The notes: generated by a model not told the origin, from the sequence alone. A DNA stretch of 64,000 nt from Shewanella litorisediminis (GCF_016834455.1 NZ_CP069213.1:1116501-1180500); one strand, 5' to 3'; counted from the stretch's first letter, positions 8,106-22,457 are shown. A program made the numbers and translations.

Positions 8106-10920
8106 TGGGTACTTCCGCTGACATCTGGGAAATGACTTGGGTTGCCGCCGATTCTACCTTAGTCAGCTCATCAAGTAACTCAAGGATTTCCGGTTCAACA
8201 TCTGCCACCTCGGCGCCCCGCTTAAGCGCGGACTCGATTTGCTGACAGAGTTTTTGGGTGGTGGGCACGCCGCAGTAGCAACTGGCCCCGTGGAGTTTGT
8301 GCACCGTATACAGCATAGACTCATTGTCGCTGCGGGCCATGGCAAGCTCGATATCGTTTACCGTGCCGGGCAGGGATTCCAGCATCATCTTCAACATGTC
8401 GATGGCCAGATCTTCTTTGTGATTGGCCTGGCTCAGACACAGTTCCCAGTTGAGGGTGTTGCTGTCGAAATGGGTAAACTTGGGCCGGGTGAGCCAGCGC
8501 GAAATCACCCCCTTAAGGGCGGCTTCATCGATGGGCTTGGGCAGATAACCGTCCATGCCGCTTGCCTGAATCCGCTCACGTTCTTCGTTAATGGCATGGG
8601 CTGTGACTGCGATAATTGGCGTGTTGCGGTTCAGCGAGTCCTGACGAATGAGGCGGGTTGCGGTCACCCCGTCCGTTCCCGGCATCTGAATATCCATGAA
8701 TATCAGGTCAAATGAGCGACTCTTGGCCAGGGCTACTGCCTGATCGCCACTGCTGACTGCCACCACGTTGGCCACCAACTCCTTGAGCAGGGTGTCGATA
8801 AGCTTGAGGTTGGCCAGGTTATCGTCCACCGCCAATACATTGAGGGGATGGCGGGTGCTGGGTTTGCTCGGCAGCGCAGGTTTGGGCGGTGTGTTTTTCT
8901 TCACCGGCGGGAAAATCAGGTTTTGCGCCAGTTTCAGCTCACTCACCGGCAGCTGCAACACCAGATCCACGAAGGGTTCTATCTCCTGGGTGTACACCTC
9001 AGGGTCGAGACAATCGTTGAGCAGCAGCAGAGACCCGGTATGGTCTTTCACCCGCGACAGGTGCCGCTGCAAATCCTCGCATGACTCACAGCTTTGGCCA
9101 GACAAGAGGATGGCGTCGTAATGCCTGTCATCCAGATGCCGCTCAAGCTCGTCTTCATCACACGCCAGAGTGACCATCATGTGCCAGTCTTTGAGCTTAC
9201 GGGCAATGGACTCGCGGGTGAGCTTGCGGGGCTCAAACAAGAGCACCGAGTGGCCAATGAGTTTTTCCAGGGGCAGGGTATCGTGTACCGGGAAGGGGCT
9301 TAGCTGCAAAGGCACGGTAAACCAGAAGCTGGAGCCTTTTCCAACCTCGGAATGAAAGCCTATGCGGCCGCCCATCATCTGCACCACCAAACGTTTGGTG
9401 ATAACCAGCCCAAGACCCGTACCGCCGTAGCGGCGGGAAATGGAGGAGTCGGCCTGACCAAAGGCCTGGAACAAGAGTTCCTGCTGCTCGGGGTCAATGC
9501 CTATGCCTGTGTCAGTCACTTCACAGCGCAGGGTCAGATTGTTGTCTTCCAGGCTGGCAAGACTGATTTTCAGATGAACACTGCCTTGCTCGGTAAATTT
9601 GATGGCATTGCCCAGGAGGTTGGTCATCACCTGCCCCAGGCGCATCACATCGCCGCTCAGGTTTTCCGGCACGTTGGCATCCACATCCACCACAAACTCG
9701 AGCCCTTTGGCGTGGGCGCTGCCTGCCAGCAGGTTGATGGTGTCCTCCAGTGAGGCGCGCAGGCCAAAGGGCATGGTTTCGAGCACCATCTTGTTGGCTT
9801 CAAGTTTGGAGAAGTCGAGGATGTCGTTGATTATCTGGAGCAAACTGGTGGCACTGCGCTCGATGGTTTTGATGTATTCCATTTGGCTGGAATGCAGCGG
9901 GGTTTTCAGCAGCTGTCGGGCAAAACCAATCACCCCGTTAAGGGGCGTTCTGAGTTCGTGGGACATGTTGGCCAAAAACTCAGACTTGATGCGGCTTGCT
10001 TCCTGGGCGTCTTTCTTGGCGCGATCCAGTGCTATGTTTTGGATTTCAATCTGCTCCAGGGTTTCACGAAGATCGGATGTAGCCTGGTCGATGTTTTGCT
10101 GCATCTCATCATGGTATTCCGACAAGGACGCCGCCATGGCGTTAATACCCCGATTGAGCAGGTCCAGCTCACCGATGAGATTGCCTTCAAGCCGTGCATC
10201 CAGCTTGCCCTCACGAATTTTGCCCACCAGTTTCACCATGTCGGTGATGGGCTGGGTCACGTTTTTCACCAGGCGGAAGGTAAACAGCAGGTTTAACTGC
10301 ACGCCAATCAGCACAATGATAAAGGCGGCCACGGCGGCCCTGTGCTGCTCAAGCAGCGCCTTTTCCTTGTTCAGCATCATGGAGACATAGCCAAGCAGCG
10401 CGGCATTGGAGTTATCCGGCATCACCACGGCTTCACTGAAGCGGCCATTGCCTTCATCGCTGCTGTCACCCATGGGTTGCTTGTTGCTGATGGCAAAGAT
10501 GGGGGTGCGAACAATCAGGGTGTCGCCCTCATGCTCGAATTGGGTTTCTTTCAGGGTTTCCAGCGCTTCTTTGTAGCGCATCACCTCAAAGTCTTTGTGA
10601 TAGTGGGAGGTGACAAATAGCTGGTTGTTAATGTCAAAAATGGCGATGGATTTGACCAGTGTCGATTTGTTCAGCTGGGCACGTGCCAGCAGGATTTTGG
10701 TGATTTCGCGGTTGTTGGTCGAGAGGCTCTGCTCGGCAGAAATGGCCAGAGGTTCTATGATGTTACTGCCCATTTCCTTGAGCGTGTCTTCAAGATCATA
10801 GAAGCGGTTTATGGTAAAGTAACTGCCCAAAAGGATACCAACGAGGATAGTGGGCGCGAGCGCCAACACCAATACCCAGGACCGCAGACTGTATTTTGTC
10901 ATGTTGTGCGCGGTATTCAT
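8095..10920 (-). CDS. barA: Hybrid sensor histidine kinase BarA
   Basis: The 941-residue tripartite kinase has, in order, TM1 (about 14-34), a periplasmic sensor segment, TM2 (about 192-213), a HAMP domain and a HisKA domain with phospho-acceptor His in NMSHELRTPLNG. An HATPase domain follows with NAIKFTEQG, DTGIGID and GGTGLGL motifs. A receiver domain has VLAVDD and DLIFMDIQMPG (the phosphorylated Asp). A C-terminal HPt domain has its His in VHKLHGAS. BarA responds to short-chain carboxylates and phosphorylates UvrY/GacA, which drives CsrB/C sRNA synthesis and titrates CsrA. It diverges from rlmD, as in E. coli. csrA also lies in this window, but the response regulator does not. Confidence 0.95.
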   Translation of the reverse strand: MNTAHNMTKYSLRSWVLVLALAPTILVGILLGSYFTINRFYDLEDTLKEMGSNIIEPLAISAEQSLSTNNREITKILLARAQLNKSTLVKSIAIFDINNQLFVTSHYHKDFEVMRYKEALETLKETQFEHEGDTLIVRTPIFAISNKQPMGDSSDEGNGRFSEAVVMPDNSNAALLGYVSMMLNKEKALLEQHRAAVAAFIIVLIGVQLNLLFTFRLVKNVTQPITDMVKLVGKIREGKLDARLEGNLIGELDLLNRGINAMAASLSEYHDEMQQNIDQATSDLRETLEQIEIQNIALDRAKKDAQEASRIKSEFLANMSHELRTPLNGVIGFARQLLKTPLHSSQMEYIKTIERSATSLLQIINDILDFSKLEANKMVLETMPFGLRASLEDTINLLAGSAHAKGLEFVVDVDANVPENLSGDVMRLGQVMTNLLGNAIKFTEQGSVHLKISLASLEDNNLTLRCEVTDTGIGIDPEQQELLFQAFGQADSSISRRYGGTGLGLVITKRLVVQMMGGRIGFHSEVGKGSSFWFTVPLQLSPFPVHDTLPLEKLIGHSVLLFEPRKLTRESIARKLKDWHMMVTLACDEDELERHLDDRHYDAILLSGQSCESCEDLQRHLSRVKDHTGSLLLLNDCLDPEVYTQEIEPFVDLVLQLPVSELKLAQNLIFPPVKKNTPPKPALPSKPSTRHPLNVLAVDDNLANLKLIDTLLKELVANVVAVSSGDQAVALAKSRSFDLIFMDIQMPGTDGVTATRLIRQDSLNRNTPIIAVTAHAINEERERIQASGMDGYLPKPIDEAALKGVISRWLTRPKFTHFDSNTLNWELCLSQANHKEDLAIDMLKMMLESLPGTVNDIELAMARSDNESMLYTVHKLHGASCYCGVPTTQKLCQQIESALKRGAEVADVEPEILELLDELTKVESAATQVISQMSAEVPNEF

Positions 10921-11014
10921 GTGCTGGGTTGTCCCTGATTTCCTTTGAGTTTGAATGTACTAAGACTGCCAGAAAGCCGGCTGTCTTAACAGATTTTTCT
11001 TGTGTGAGGCCACA

Positions 11015-12346
11015 ATGGCGCAGTTTTTCAAAGCGAAACCCAATCAAGCGAAAAAGCTCTCCCAAAAGATAGCACTCAAGGTGCAAAGACTCGATCATTT
11101 GGGTGCCGGCATTGCCGAACATCAGGGTAAGGTCGTGTTTATTCCCGGCGGCCTGCCGGGCGAAAGCGTCGAAGTGCAGCTCACTGAGCAAAAGAAAAAC
11201 TATGCCCATGCTAAATTGCTGCGGGTATCCGAGGCGAGCCCCGACCGGCAAACACCGCCTTGCCCGTGGTATGGCAAATGCGGTGGCTGCGACTTACAGC
11301 ATCTGTCGCTGCCACGTCAGCGTGAATACAAGCGCCAGGCATTGGGGGATATTGTCAGCCGCGCGGTAGCCCAGCCAGTGACTGTGAACTGCGATGATCT
11401 GAGCGGTGACAGCTGGCATTACCGTCGCCGGGCCAGGTTGGCCACACTGCTGGATAAAGACACCAACAAGCTCGCGCTGGGCTTTCGCGAAGAGGGCAGT
11501 AAATCGGTAGTGGGTATCGACAGCTGCGCTGTGCTCGCCAAGCTCCTCTCTGACCTTATATCGCCTTTTGCCACTCTCCTTAACCGTCTCAAGGGCAAGC
11601 AGCGGTTGGGGCATCTTGAGCTGACGGAGGCTACCAACGGGCTGTTTGCCGTGCTGAGGGTTACGGCTCCATTGGCCCAGAGCGATAAAAAACTGCTTTC
11701 GGCCTTCGCCGATGAGCGGCAAATTGCCTTCTTGCTGCAGGGCAATGAAGGGGAGCTTGAGTTTCTCTCCAGCGGCCATGAGTTGCCTTATTACCAATTG
11801 GATGGGCTTAAGCTTGCTTTCGCCCCGGGCAACTTTATTCAGGTCAATGGCGAGGTTAACCAGGCGATGGTCGCACAGGCTATGAACTGGCTCGACGTGC
11901 AGGCCGGTGAGCGCGTGCTCGACCTCTTTTGCGGCGTGGGGAACTTCAGTTTGCCACTTGCACAGCAGGGCGCTGAGGTGATTGGCGTTGAAGGTGTGCC
12001 GGAAATGGTGGAGCAGGCGAAGAAAAACGCCGCCACCAATGGCCTGGATAACCTCAGTTTTTACTGCGCCGACCTCAGTGAGGATTTGGCCGCGGAACCC
12101 TGGCTTGGCAAAATCGATAAGCTGCTGCTGGATCCTGCCCGCGCTGGTGCATACGAGAGCCTGAAGTGGCTTAAAAAGATGAAGCCCGCCAGAGTGCTTT
12201 ATGTTTCCTGTAACCCGGCGAGTCTTGCCCGTGATTCTGTGCTGCTGTTTGAGGCCGGATATCAGCTCACCCGCCTTGGTCTGGTGGACATGTTCCCCCA
12301 GACCCATCACAGCGAAGGTATGGCACTGTTCGAATTGGTCAATTAA
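11015..12346 (+). CDS. rlmD: 23S rRNA (uracil-1939-C5)-methyltransferase RlmD
   Basis: The 443-residue RumA-family enzyme has an N-terminal TRAM domain (about 12-70, with [23 protein letters not shown]). The iron-sulfur cysteines are in [18 protein letters not shown]-dependent methyltransferase domain has [16 protein letters not shown]. The catalytic cysteine lies in the [12 protein letters not shown] motif, with the usual C-terminal [11 protein letters not shown]. It methylates U1939 of 23S rRNA. The ATG at 11015 is chosen because the product then starts MAQFFKAK like its homologues; a start five codons upstream is less likely. It diverges from barA and precedes relA, a strongly conserved order. 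Confidence 0.96.
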   Translation: MAQFFKAKPNQAKKLSQKIALKVQRLDHLGAGIAEHQGKVVFIPGGLPGESVEVQLTEQKKNYAHAKLLRVSEASPDRQTPPCPWYGKCGGCDLQHLSLPRQREYKRQALGDIVSRAVAQPVTVNCDDLSGDSWHYRRRARLATLLDKDTNKLALGFREEGSKSVVGIDSCAVLAKLLSDLISPFATLLNRLKGKQRLGHLELTEATNGLFAVLRVTAPLAQSDKKLLSAFADERQIAFLLQGNEGELEFLSSGHELPYYQLDGLKLAFAPGNFIQVNGEVNQAMVAQAMNWLDVQAGERVLDLFCGVGNFSLPLAQQGAEVIGVEGVPEMVEQAKKNAATNGLDNLSFYCADLSEDLAAEPWLGKIDKLLLDPARAGAYESLKWLKKMKPARVLYVSCNPASLARDSVLLFEAGYQLTRLGLVDMFPQTHHSEGMALFELVN

Positions 12347-12478
12347 CGAATGAATTTTGCTGGATGTAGCAAAATTAATGGACAATCGGCTCGCTTGGGT
12401 TTGACAAGCGCGCGCCAATCCTGAAGATAAAGTCTTTAACTTGTTTGGCCCAGAGTGGGAAAAGGGATCCTTAAGCCT

Positions 12479-14683
12479 ATGGTGTCTGTCCGCGAAGCAC
12501 ATTTCAACGATGTCGATTTCAATCTGGAAGACTGGGTGGTTCGTTATGTGGACGACGCCGAGGACGCCCGGGTGCTGCTTGAACTGCTGCGTACCGTTCA
12601 GGCGATGCCGGTAAAGGACGCCAAGGCCCACGATGACCTGATGTCCCGCGCCAGAGAGATGATTGAAATTCTGGCGCCACTGAATATGGATCTGGAAACT
12701 CTGCAGGCGGCGGTGCTGTTTTCGGTGCAGGAAGCGGGGCTCTTGCCTCAGGAAAAACTCATCGAAAAGTTTGGTGACAAGCTGGGCAATCTGGTGGCCA
12801 GTGTAGTCACCATGAATGCCATCGGCAGCCTGAAACTGAGTGAACAGTCGCGCTCGGCCGAAATGCAAATCGACAACATCCGTAAGATGCTGCTGGCCAT
12901 GGTGGAAGATGTGCGCGCCGTGGTGATTAAGCTTGCCGAGCGGGTGTGTTTGCTACGGGCAGTAAAAAATGCCGACGAAGAAACCCGTGTGCTGCTGGCC
13001 CGTGAAATCGCCGATATTTATGCGCCATTGGCAAACCGTTTGGGCATAGGTCAGCTCAAGTGGGAGCTTGAAGACATCTCCTTCCGCTATTTGCATCCAG
13101 AAACCTACAAAGAAATCGCCAAGCAGCTCGACGGTAAACGCATCGACCGCGAAACCTACATAGAGCAGTTTGTGAATGACCTGCAGGCCAAGCTCGACGA
13201 AGAGCATATTCGCGCCAAGGTCTATGGCCGCCCCAAACACATCTACTCCATCTGGCGCAAGATGAAGGGCAAACACCTCAAGTTTGATGAGCTGTTTGAT
13301 GTGCGCGCCGTGCGTATCGTCACCGACCGTTTACAGGACTGCTACGGCGCCCTGGGTGTGGTGCACACCCTCTATCATCATATTCCCCGGGAATTTGACG
13401 ACTATGTCGCCAACCCCAAACCCAACGGCTATCAATCTATCCACACAGTAGTGGTGGGGCCCGAGGGCAAAACCGTTGAAATTCAAATTCGTACCGAAGC
13501 CATGCATCAGGACGCCGAGCTTGGTGTCGCCGCCCACTGGAAATACAAAGAGGGTCATGCCGGCAAGCAGAGCGGTTACGAAGAGAAAATCAATTGGCTG
13601 CGTAAAATTCTGCAGTGGCAGGAAGACGTGGTGGAAAGCGGTAACCTGGTGGAAGAAATTCGCAGCCAGGTGTTCGAGGACAGGGTGTATGTATTCACCC
13701 CGTCCGGTGAGGTGGTGGACCTGCCCGCCGGTAGTACCGTGCTCGACTTTGCCTATTACATCCACTCTCAGGTGGGACACAAGTGTATTGGCGCCAAGGT
13801 GGATGGCCGCATAGTGCCCTTCACCTATCAGGTGGAAACCGGTGAGCGGATTGAAATCATCACCTCCAAGCACCCCAATCCCAAACGGGACTGGCTCAAT
13901 CCAAACCTGGGCTACATCAAAACCTCCCGCGCCCGCAGCAAAATCCAGCATTGGTTCAAGCAGCAGGACAGAGACAAAAACCTGGTTGCCGGCCGTGAGA
14001 TGCTGGAGGTCGAACTTGGCCGTGTGGGCCTGACGTTAAAAGACGCAGCCAGCGCCATAGAACGCTTTAACATGACCAACATGGACGACCTGCTCGCGGC
14101 CATAGGTGGTGGTGATGTACGCCTCAATCAGGTGGTGAACCACATCCAGAGCCGGATGCGGGTGCATGAGATTTCTGACGAAGAGGCGGTGGATGAGCTG
14201 GTCAAGAAAGGCCACCACAAACCCATTGCCAAGACCCGGGATCAGATTGAAGTCAATGGCGTGGGTAATCTCTTAAGCCATATTGCCCAGTGCTGTCGCC
14301 CGGTGCCCGGTGATGAAATTTTTGGTTTTATCACCAAGGGCCGCGGTATTTCGGTGCACCGCGCCGACTGTGAGCAGGTAAAAGAGTTGATGCGCGCCCA
14401 TCCCGAGCGGGTGGTGGACGTGGTCTGGGGAGAAAACTACTCAGGTGGCTACAAAATTCGCCTGCGGGTACTCGCCAACGACAGAACCGGTTTACTGCGG
14501 GATTTAACCTCTGTGCTGGCGGCCGAGAAATCCAACGTGCTGGCCATGAGCAGCTCTTCGGATATCAAAAACCAGACCGCCGCCATTGAGCTTGAGCTCG
14601 AGCTTTACAACGTGGACGGCCTCTCCAGGGTACTGTCCAAGCTCGGTCAGGTCGATGGCGTGATAGAGGCGAGACGCCTTTAA
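12479..14683 (+). CDS. relA: GTP pyrophosphokinase RelA ((p)ppGpp synthetase)
   Basis: The start at 12479 gives MVSVREAHF, matching the E. coli RelA N-terminus; the in-frame GTG at 12455 is less likely. The 734-residue product has a degenerate HD hydrolase domain: the position of the catalytic HD reads FSVQEAG, so it should not degrade ppGpp. The synthetase domain carries EFDD, the EXDD signature of monofunctional RelA, and the NGYQSIHT motif. TGS (about 395-455), a conserved-cysteine region around HIAQCCRPVPGD and a C-terminal ACT domain follow. It makes (p)ppGpp on stalled ribosomes carrying uncharged tRNA. No mazEF genes lie between it and mazG. Confidence 0.97.
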   Translation: MVSVREAHFNDVDFNLEDWVVRYVDDAEDARVLLELLRTVQAMPVKDAKAHDDLMSRAREMIEILAPLNMDLETLQAAVLFSVQEAGLLPQEKLIEKFGDKLGNLVASVVTMNAIGSLKLSEQSRSAEMQIDNIRKMLLAMVEDVRAVVIKLAERVCLLRAVKNADEETRVLLAREIADIYAPLANRLGIGQLKWELEDISFRYLHPETYKEIAKQLDGKRIDRETYIEQFVNDLQAKLDEEHIRAKVYGRPKHIYSIWRKMKGKHLKFDELFDVRAVRIVTDRLQDCYGALGVVHTLYHHIPREFDDYVANPKPNGYQSIHTVVVGPEGKTVEIQIRTEAMHQDAELGVAAHWKYKEGHAGKQSGYEEKINWLRKILQWQEDVVESGNLVEEIRSQVFEDRVYVFTPSGEVVDLPAGSTVLDFAYYIHSQVGHKCIGAKVDGRIVPFTYQVETGERIEIITSKHPNPKRDWLNPNLGYIKTSRARSKIQHWFKQQDRDKNLVAGREMLEVELGRVGLTLKDAASAIERFNMTNMDDLLAAIGGGDVRLNQVVNHIQSRMRVHEISDEEAVDELVKKGHHKPIAKTRDQIEVNGVGNLLSHIAQCCRPVPGDEIFGFITKGRGISVHRADCEQVKELMRAHPERVVDVVWGENYSGGYKIRLRVLANDRTGLLRDLTSVLAAEKSNVLAMSSSSDIKNQTAAIELELELYNVDGLSRVLSKLGQVDGVIEARRL

Positions 14684-14710
14684 CGCAAATACACCCCTCT
14701 GGTAAACACA

Positions 14711-14734
14711 GGCTGCGATGCAGCCTTTGTTTTT
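14711..14734 (+). terminator. Rho-independent terminator after relA
   Basis: A GGCTGC/GCAGCC stem with a three-base loop is followed by TTTGTTTTT. It lies 28 bases after the relA stop. Confidence 0.8.
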
Positions 14735-14799
14735 AAGCCGCTTTTTTAAACAGCGCCGGCAAATTGTAAGAATCAACAGCAAAGCAAAAAGGAAAGCAC

Positions 14800-17344
<2,545 letters not shown>

Positions 17345-17350
17345 TGCCAA

Positions 17351-17386
17351 AAGGCCGGTACCGCGATGGCAGTACCGGCCTTTTTG
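17351..17386 (+). terminator. Rho-independent terminator after pyrG
   Basis: An 11-bp stem, AAGGCCGGTAC/GTACCGGCCTT, with a ten-base loop is followed by TTTTTG. It starts seven bases after the pyrG stop. Confidence 0.9.
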
Positions 17387-17450
17387 TTCCTTGCGGTCAT
17401 TTATTCGTCACAGTTAAATTAGCTGCGGCACAAAAACACAGAAAAATCAG

Positions 17451-17526
17451 ATACCCATATCAGGGTGCATTCAAATTGGTTCATGAGCTCATGTAGCGCT
17501 GAGATGGGTATGGGTTTTTCTTTTTA
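17451..17526 (+). promoter_or_regulatory. Structured eno leader with terminator-like hairpin
   Basis: An ATACCCAT (17451-17458) pairs with ATGGGTAT (17504-17511) and is followed by GGGTTTTTCTTTTT. Inside the large loop is a perfect 12-bp palindrome, CATGAGCTCATG (17482-17493). The first arm can instead form a small local hairpin, ACCC-ATATCA-GGGT (17453-17466). This could be a second terminator for pyrG or an attenuator in the eno leader. It is seen in sequence only; no known riboswitch class was recognised. Confidence 0.4.
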
Positions 17527-17550
17527 ACTTAACCTTTAATTCAAGACTAA

Positions 17551-19027
<1,477 letters not shown>

Positions 19028-19048
19028 AAAATTTGATTGAATGAGTAA

Positions 19049-19077
19049 AAGGCCACCCCCAAGGTGGCCTTTTTTGT
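19049..19077 (+). terminator. Rho-independent terminator of eno
   Basis: A nine-bp stem, AAGGCCACC/GGTGGCCTT, with a five-base loop is followed by a run of T. It lies beyond the 80-bp repeats, so the transcript would carry all the copies. Confidence 0.9.
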
Positions 19078-19119
19078 TGTAATATCTCCCCAAATTCACC
19101 CAATCACCGCAATTCTTCC

Positions 19120-19437
19120 ATGAAGCCATTCGTTCTGGTTCTCTTTGCCTTGCTGGCGCTGCTCCAGTACCGGCTGTGGTTTGGCGAAAACAGCCTAACC
19201 GAGTACTTCACCCTGAAAGACAGGATAAGCCATCAACAGTTGGGTAATGCCGGGTTGCTGGAGCGCAATGAGGTGCTGAAAGAAGAAATTCAGGATCTCA
19301 AAAGCGGTACCGAAGCGCTGGAAGAGCGGGCCCGCAATGAACTTGGCTTGATTGAGCAGGGTGAAACCTTTTTCCGGGTGGTGGGTAACGATAGTCGCGG
19401 CACCCGCTCTGAGGAACAGTCACAGGACAGTCAATGA
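19120..19437 (+). CDS. ftsB: Cell division protein FtsB
   Basis: The 105-residue bitopic protein has a single N-terminal membrane helix (about 3-20). A periplasmic coiled coil (about 28-70) and the conserved ARNELGLIEQGETFFRVV segment follow. FtsB forms the FtsQLB complex that activates septal peptidoglycan synthesis by FtsWI. It is the first gene of a tightly packed operon; its stop overlaps the ispD start by four bases. Confidence 0.95.
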   Translation: MKPFVLVLFALLALLQYRLWFGENSLTEYFTLKDRISHQQLGNAGLLERNEVLKEEIQDLKSGTEALEERARNELGLIEQGETFFRVVGNDSRGTRSEEQSQDSQ

Positions 19438-20150
19438 ATTCTGAAGCAACCTCCCGCGGCAGTATTGTTGCCATAGTTCCCGCCGCCGGTATTGGCAGTC
19501 GCATGGGGGCCACTATCCCCAAGCAATACCTGCCGTTATTGGATAAACCTATCCTGGCCCATACGCTGCAAAGGCTGCTGTCGCATCCGGCCATTGATAA
19601 GGTCATAGTCGCCGTATCGGCAGATGACTGCTGGTTTGACAGTCTGGATGAGGCCCATCATCCCAAGCTCACCCGGGTTTTGGGCGGCAAAGAGCGGGCG
19701 GATTCGGTATTGGCGGCACTTTCTGCCTTGCCGGATAACAGCGATGCCTGGGCGCTGGTGCATGATGCTGCACGGCCCTGTCTAACCCATGGCGATATAG
19801 ATGCACTGCTCTCAAGTCGTGACACTTATCCCCAGGGGGCGATACTCGCCATGCCGGTGCGGGACACCATGAAGCGGGCCGCAAAAGATGGCAGCATAGA
19901 GACCACAGTGTGTCGCGAAGCCCTGTGGCATGCATTAACGCCGCAGCTGTTTCCCGCAGCGAGCCTTAAACTGAATCTAAAGCAGGCACTGGACGCCGGC
20001 GTTGCCGTGACAGACGAAGCGTCGGCGATGGAGTGGGCCGGAGTGCATCCGGGACTGGTCAGTGGCAGGGCCGACAATATCAAGGTCACCCACCCGGACG
20101 ATTTACAGCTGGCGGGGCTTTTTCTTCTGTCCCAGCAGCAACACACTTAA
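19434..20150 (+). CDS. ispD: 2-C-methyl-D-erythritol 4-phosphate cytidylyltransferase IspD
   Basis: The 238-residue protein has the CTP-binding PAAGIGSRMGATIPKQYLPL motif at the N-terminus, the VHDAARPC segment with metal ligand, and the C-terminal TDEASAMEW and NIKVTHPDDL motifs. It catalyses the third step of the MEP isoprenoid pathway, forming CDP-methylerythritol. Operon ftsB-ispD-ispF-truD-surE-pcm-nlpD; ispF starts nine bases after the stop. Confidence 0.97.
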   Translation: MNSEATSRGSIVAIVPAAGIGSRMGATIPKQYLPLLDKPILAHTLQRLLSHPAIDKVIVAVSADDCWFDSLDEAHHPKLTRVLGGKERADSVLAALSALPDNSDAWALVHDAARPCLTHGDIDALLSSRDTYPQGAILAMPVRDTMKRAAKDGSIETTVCREALWHALTPQLFPAASLKLNLKQALDAGVAVTDEASAMEWAGVHPGLVSGRADNIKVTHPDDLQLAGLFLLSQQQHT

Positions 20151-20159
20151 GGAAATTCC

Positions 20160-20642
20160 ATGAAAATCAGGATTGGCCACGGTTTTGATGTGCACAAGTT
20201 TGGTGCCAACCGTCCACTCATTCTCTGCGGCATAGAAGTGCCTTATGAGACCGGACTTATTGCCCACTCCGATGGCGATGTGGTGCTGCATGCCATCAGC
20301 GATGCCATCCTGGGTGCCATGGCGCTTGGTGACATCGGCAAGCACTTTCCCGACACCGATGCCGCCTATGAAGGCGCCGACAGCCGTGTGCTGTTACGCC
20401 ACTGCTTTAAGCTTGCCCGTGAGCGCGGCTTTGCCATCGGTAATCTCGATGTAACCATTATTGCCCAGGCGCCGAAAATGTTGCCTCACATCGAGGCCAT
20501 GCGTGCGGTGTTGGCGGACGATCTGCAAACAGAGCTTGATAATATCAACGTAAAAGCGACCACCACCGAGAAGCTTGGCTTCACCGGTCGCAAAGAAGGC
20601 ATCGCCGTGGAAGCTGTGGTGTTGATGGAGAATGTGAAATGA
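20160..20642 (+). CDS. ispF: 2-C-methyl-D-erythritol 2,4-cyclodiphosphate synthase IspF
   Basis: The 160-residue trimeric enzyme has GHGFDVHKF with zinc ligands Asp and His, [17 protein letters not shown] with the third ligand His, and [18 protein letters not shown] near the end. It cyclises CDP-methylerythritol 2-phosphate and follows IspD in the MEP pathway. It overlaps truD by four bases. Confidence 0.97.
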   Translation: MKIRIGHGFDVHKFGANRPLILCGIEVPYETGLIAHSDGDVVLHAISDAILGAMALGDIGKHFPDTDAAYEGADSRVLLRHCFKLARERGFAIGNLDVTIIAQAPKMLPHIEAMRAVLADDLQTELDNINVKATTTEKLGFTGRKEGIAVEAVVLMENVK

Positions 20643-21730
20643 CTGAGCTGACTTATCTCTACGGCAAGCCGGCTGTAACCGCCGATATCCGCACCCATAA
20701 CAGCGATTTTCAGGTGAAGGAAATCCTGCCGTTCCTGCCCGATGGTGAGGGCGAGCACCACCTGCTGCATATCCGCAAAGACGGCCTGAACACGGCTCAG
20801 GTGGCGGAGATGATTTCCAAATTTGCCAAAGTGCATCCCAAGGAAGTGACCTTTGCCGGTCAAAAAGACAAAAACGCCATCACCGAGCAGTGGTTTGGCG
20901 TGCGTATTCCCGGCAAGGAAACCCCGGATTGGAGCGCCATGAGCAATGAGCAGATGCAGGTGTTGTCGTTTGCCCGCCATGGTAAAAAACTGCGCACCGG
21001 CGCGCTTTCCGGCAATCGCTTTACCCTGGTACTGCGCAACGTTTCTGACCCACAGGCGTTGGTTGCACGGCTTGAGCAGGTGCGTGATGGTGGCGTGCCC
21101 AACTATTTTGGTGAGCAACGTTTTGGCCACGATGGTGGCAATCTGATTAAGGCGCGGCAGATGTTCGAAGGCCGCAAGGTCAAAGACAGAAACAAGCGCA
21201 GCCTGTACCTCTCGGCTGTGCGCTCAGAGCTCTTTAATCAGGTGGTCAGCGCCCGCTTGTCAAAGCAGGATGACTCCGGTTTGGGTCTGCTCGAAGGTGA
21301 CTGTGTGATGCTCTCTGGCAGTCGCAGCTTCTTTGTGGCCGAAAGCTGGGATGACACTTTAAGAGGCCGTCTGGCCGAGCAGGACATTCAGCTGTCCGCA
21401 CCCTTATGGGGCCGGGGGGAACCGCTTGCCAAGGGCGAAGCCGCGGAGTTTGAAGCTTCCGTGCTGGCTTCCTATGAGCTTGAGCGTAATGGCCTTGAAA
21501 AAGAAGGCCTGACCCAGGAGCGCCGCGCGCTGCTGCTGCGCCCTGAGCAGATGAGCTTCAAACTGGATGACGACACCCTGACCCTGGATTTCTGCCTGCC
21601 GGCCGGCGCTTTTGCCACCAGTGTGCTCAGAGAGCTTTGTGAGTACACAGACGTGAAAGAGTTGGAGTGGCGCCGTGCGGTAGCCGAGCGTCAGGCACAG
21701 GAGGCGGTCGATGCGCCTGCTGGTGAGTAA
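20639..21730 (+). CDS. truD: tRNA pseudouridine(13) synthase TruD
   Basis: The 363-residue protein has the catalytic Asp in [15 protein letters not shown] (about residue 80) and the NYFGEQRFG motif. The inserted TRUD domain lies in the middle. It isomerises U13 of tRNA(Glu). The last 20 bases overlap the start of surE, which indicates translational coupling. Confidence 0.97.
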   Translation: MTELTYLYGKPAVTADIRTHNSDFQVKEILPFLPDGEGEHHLLHIRKDGLNTAQVAEMISKFAKVHPKEVTFAGQKDKNAITEQWFGVRIPGKETPDWSAMSNEQMQVLSFARHGKKLRTGALSGNRFTLVLRNVSDPQALVARLEQVRDGGVPNYFGEQRFGHDGGNLIKARQMFEGRKVKDRNKRSLYLSAVRSELFNQVVSARLSKQDDSGLGLLEGDCVMLSGSRSFFVAESWDDTLRGRLAEQDIQLSAPLWGRGEPLAKGEAAEFEASVLASYELERNGLEKEGLTQERRALLLRPEQMSFKLDDDTLTLDFCLPAGAFATSVLRELCEYTDVKELEWRRAVAERQAQEAVDAPAGE

Positions 21731-22457
21731 TGATGACGGGGTGCATGCCCCGGGTATCAAGGCGCTCGCCGAGGCCTTAAAGGCCATAGCCCATGTGGAT
21801 GTGGTGGCACCTGATCGCAACTGCTCTGCCGCAAGTAACTCGTTGACCTTGACTAATCCATTGAGAATTAATAGGTTAGACAACGGCTATATCGCGGTTA
21901 ACGGTACGCCATCGGATTGTGTACACATCGCCATTCGTGAGATTTGCACCGAAGAGCCTGAGCTTGTCGTTTCGGGGATTAATGCCGGGGCCAACATGGG
22001 CGATGACACCCTGTATTCCGGCACTGTGGCAGCGGCCATGGAAGGACGGTTTCAGGGGCTGCCGGCCATTGCCGTGTCTTTGTCTGCCCGAAACCCGGTG
22101 CATTATGATGTTGCGGCGCAAATTACGCTGCGCATTGTTGAGGGACTGAAGGCGCATCCTCTGCCTGCGGATCAAATTCTCAATGTGAATGTGCCCGATT
22201 TGCCCCTTGAGCAAATCAAGGGCATCAAGGTGACTCGGCTTGGTGCAAGACACAGGGCTGAGGGCGTGGTGCGGACAACCGATCCGGCCGGGAGAGAAAT
22301 TTTCTGGCTTGGCCCTCCGGGTGAGGAGCTGGATGCCAGCGAAGGCACCGACTTTGGCGCCATTGCTGAAGGCTATGTTTCCATCACGCCGTTAACCGTC
22401 GACCTAACCGCACACAGTCAACTTAACGCACTGGCAAACTGGATAGAAAAGATATGA
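21711..22457 (+). CDS. surE: 5'/3'-nucleotidase SurE
   Basis: The 248-residue protein starts [15 protein letters not shown], containing the metal-binding Asp pair. It has the [12 protein letters not shown] loop and the [10 protein letters not shown] motif. SurE dephosphorylates nucleoside monophosphates and is associated with stationary-phase survival. It overlaps pcm by four bases. Confidence 0.97.
   Translation: MRLLVSNDDGVHAPGIKALAEALKAIAHVDVVAPDRNCSAASNSLTLTNPLRINRLDNGYIAVNGTPSDCVHIAIREICTEEPELVVSGINAGANMGDDTLYSGTVAAAMEGRFQGLPAIAVSLSARNPVHYDVAAQITLRIVEGLKAHPLPADQILNVNVPDLPLEQIKGIKVTRLGARHRAEGVVRTTDPAGREIFWLGPPGEELDASEGTDFGAIAEGYVSITPLTVDLTAHSQLNALANWIEKI

Noticed and set aside
11294..12868. 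Very long minus-strand open frame (over 500 codons) across rlmD and the start of relA
   Set aside because: It is antisense to two strongly recognised genes, its product has no family-like features, and it arises from GC-rich third positions of the plus-strand genes.
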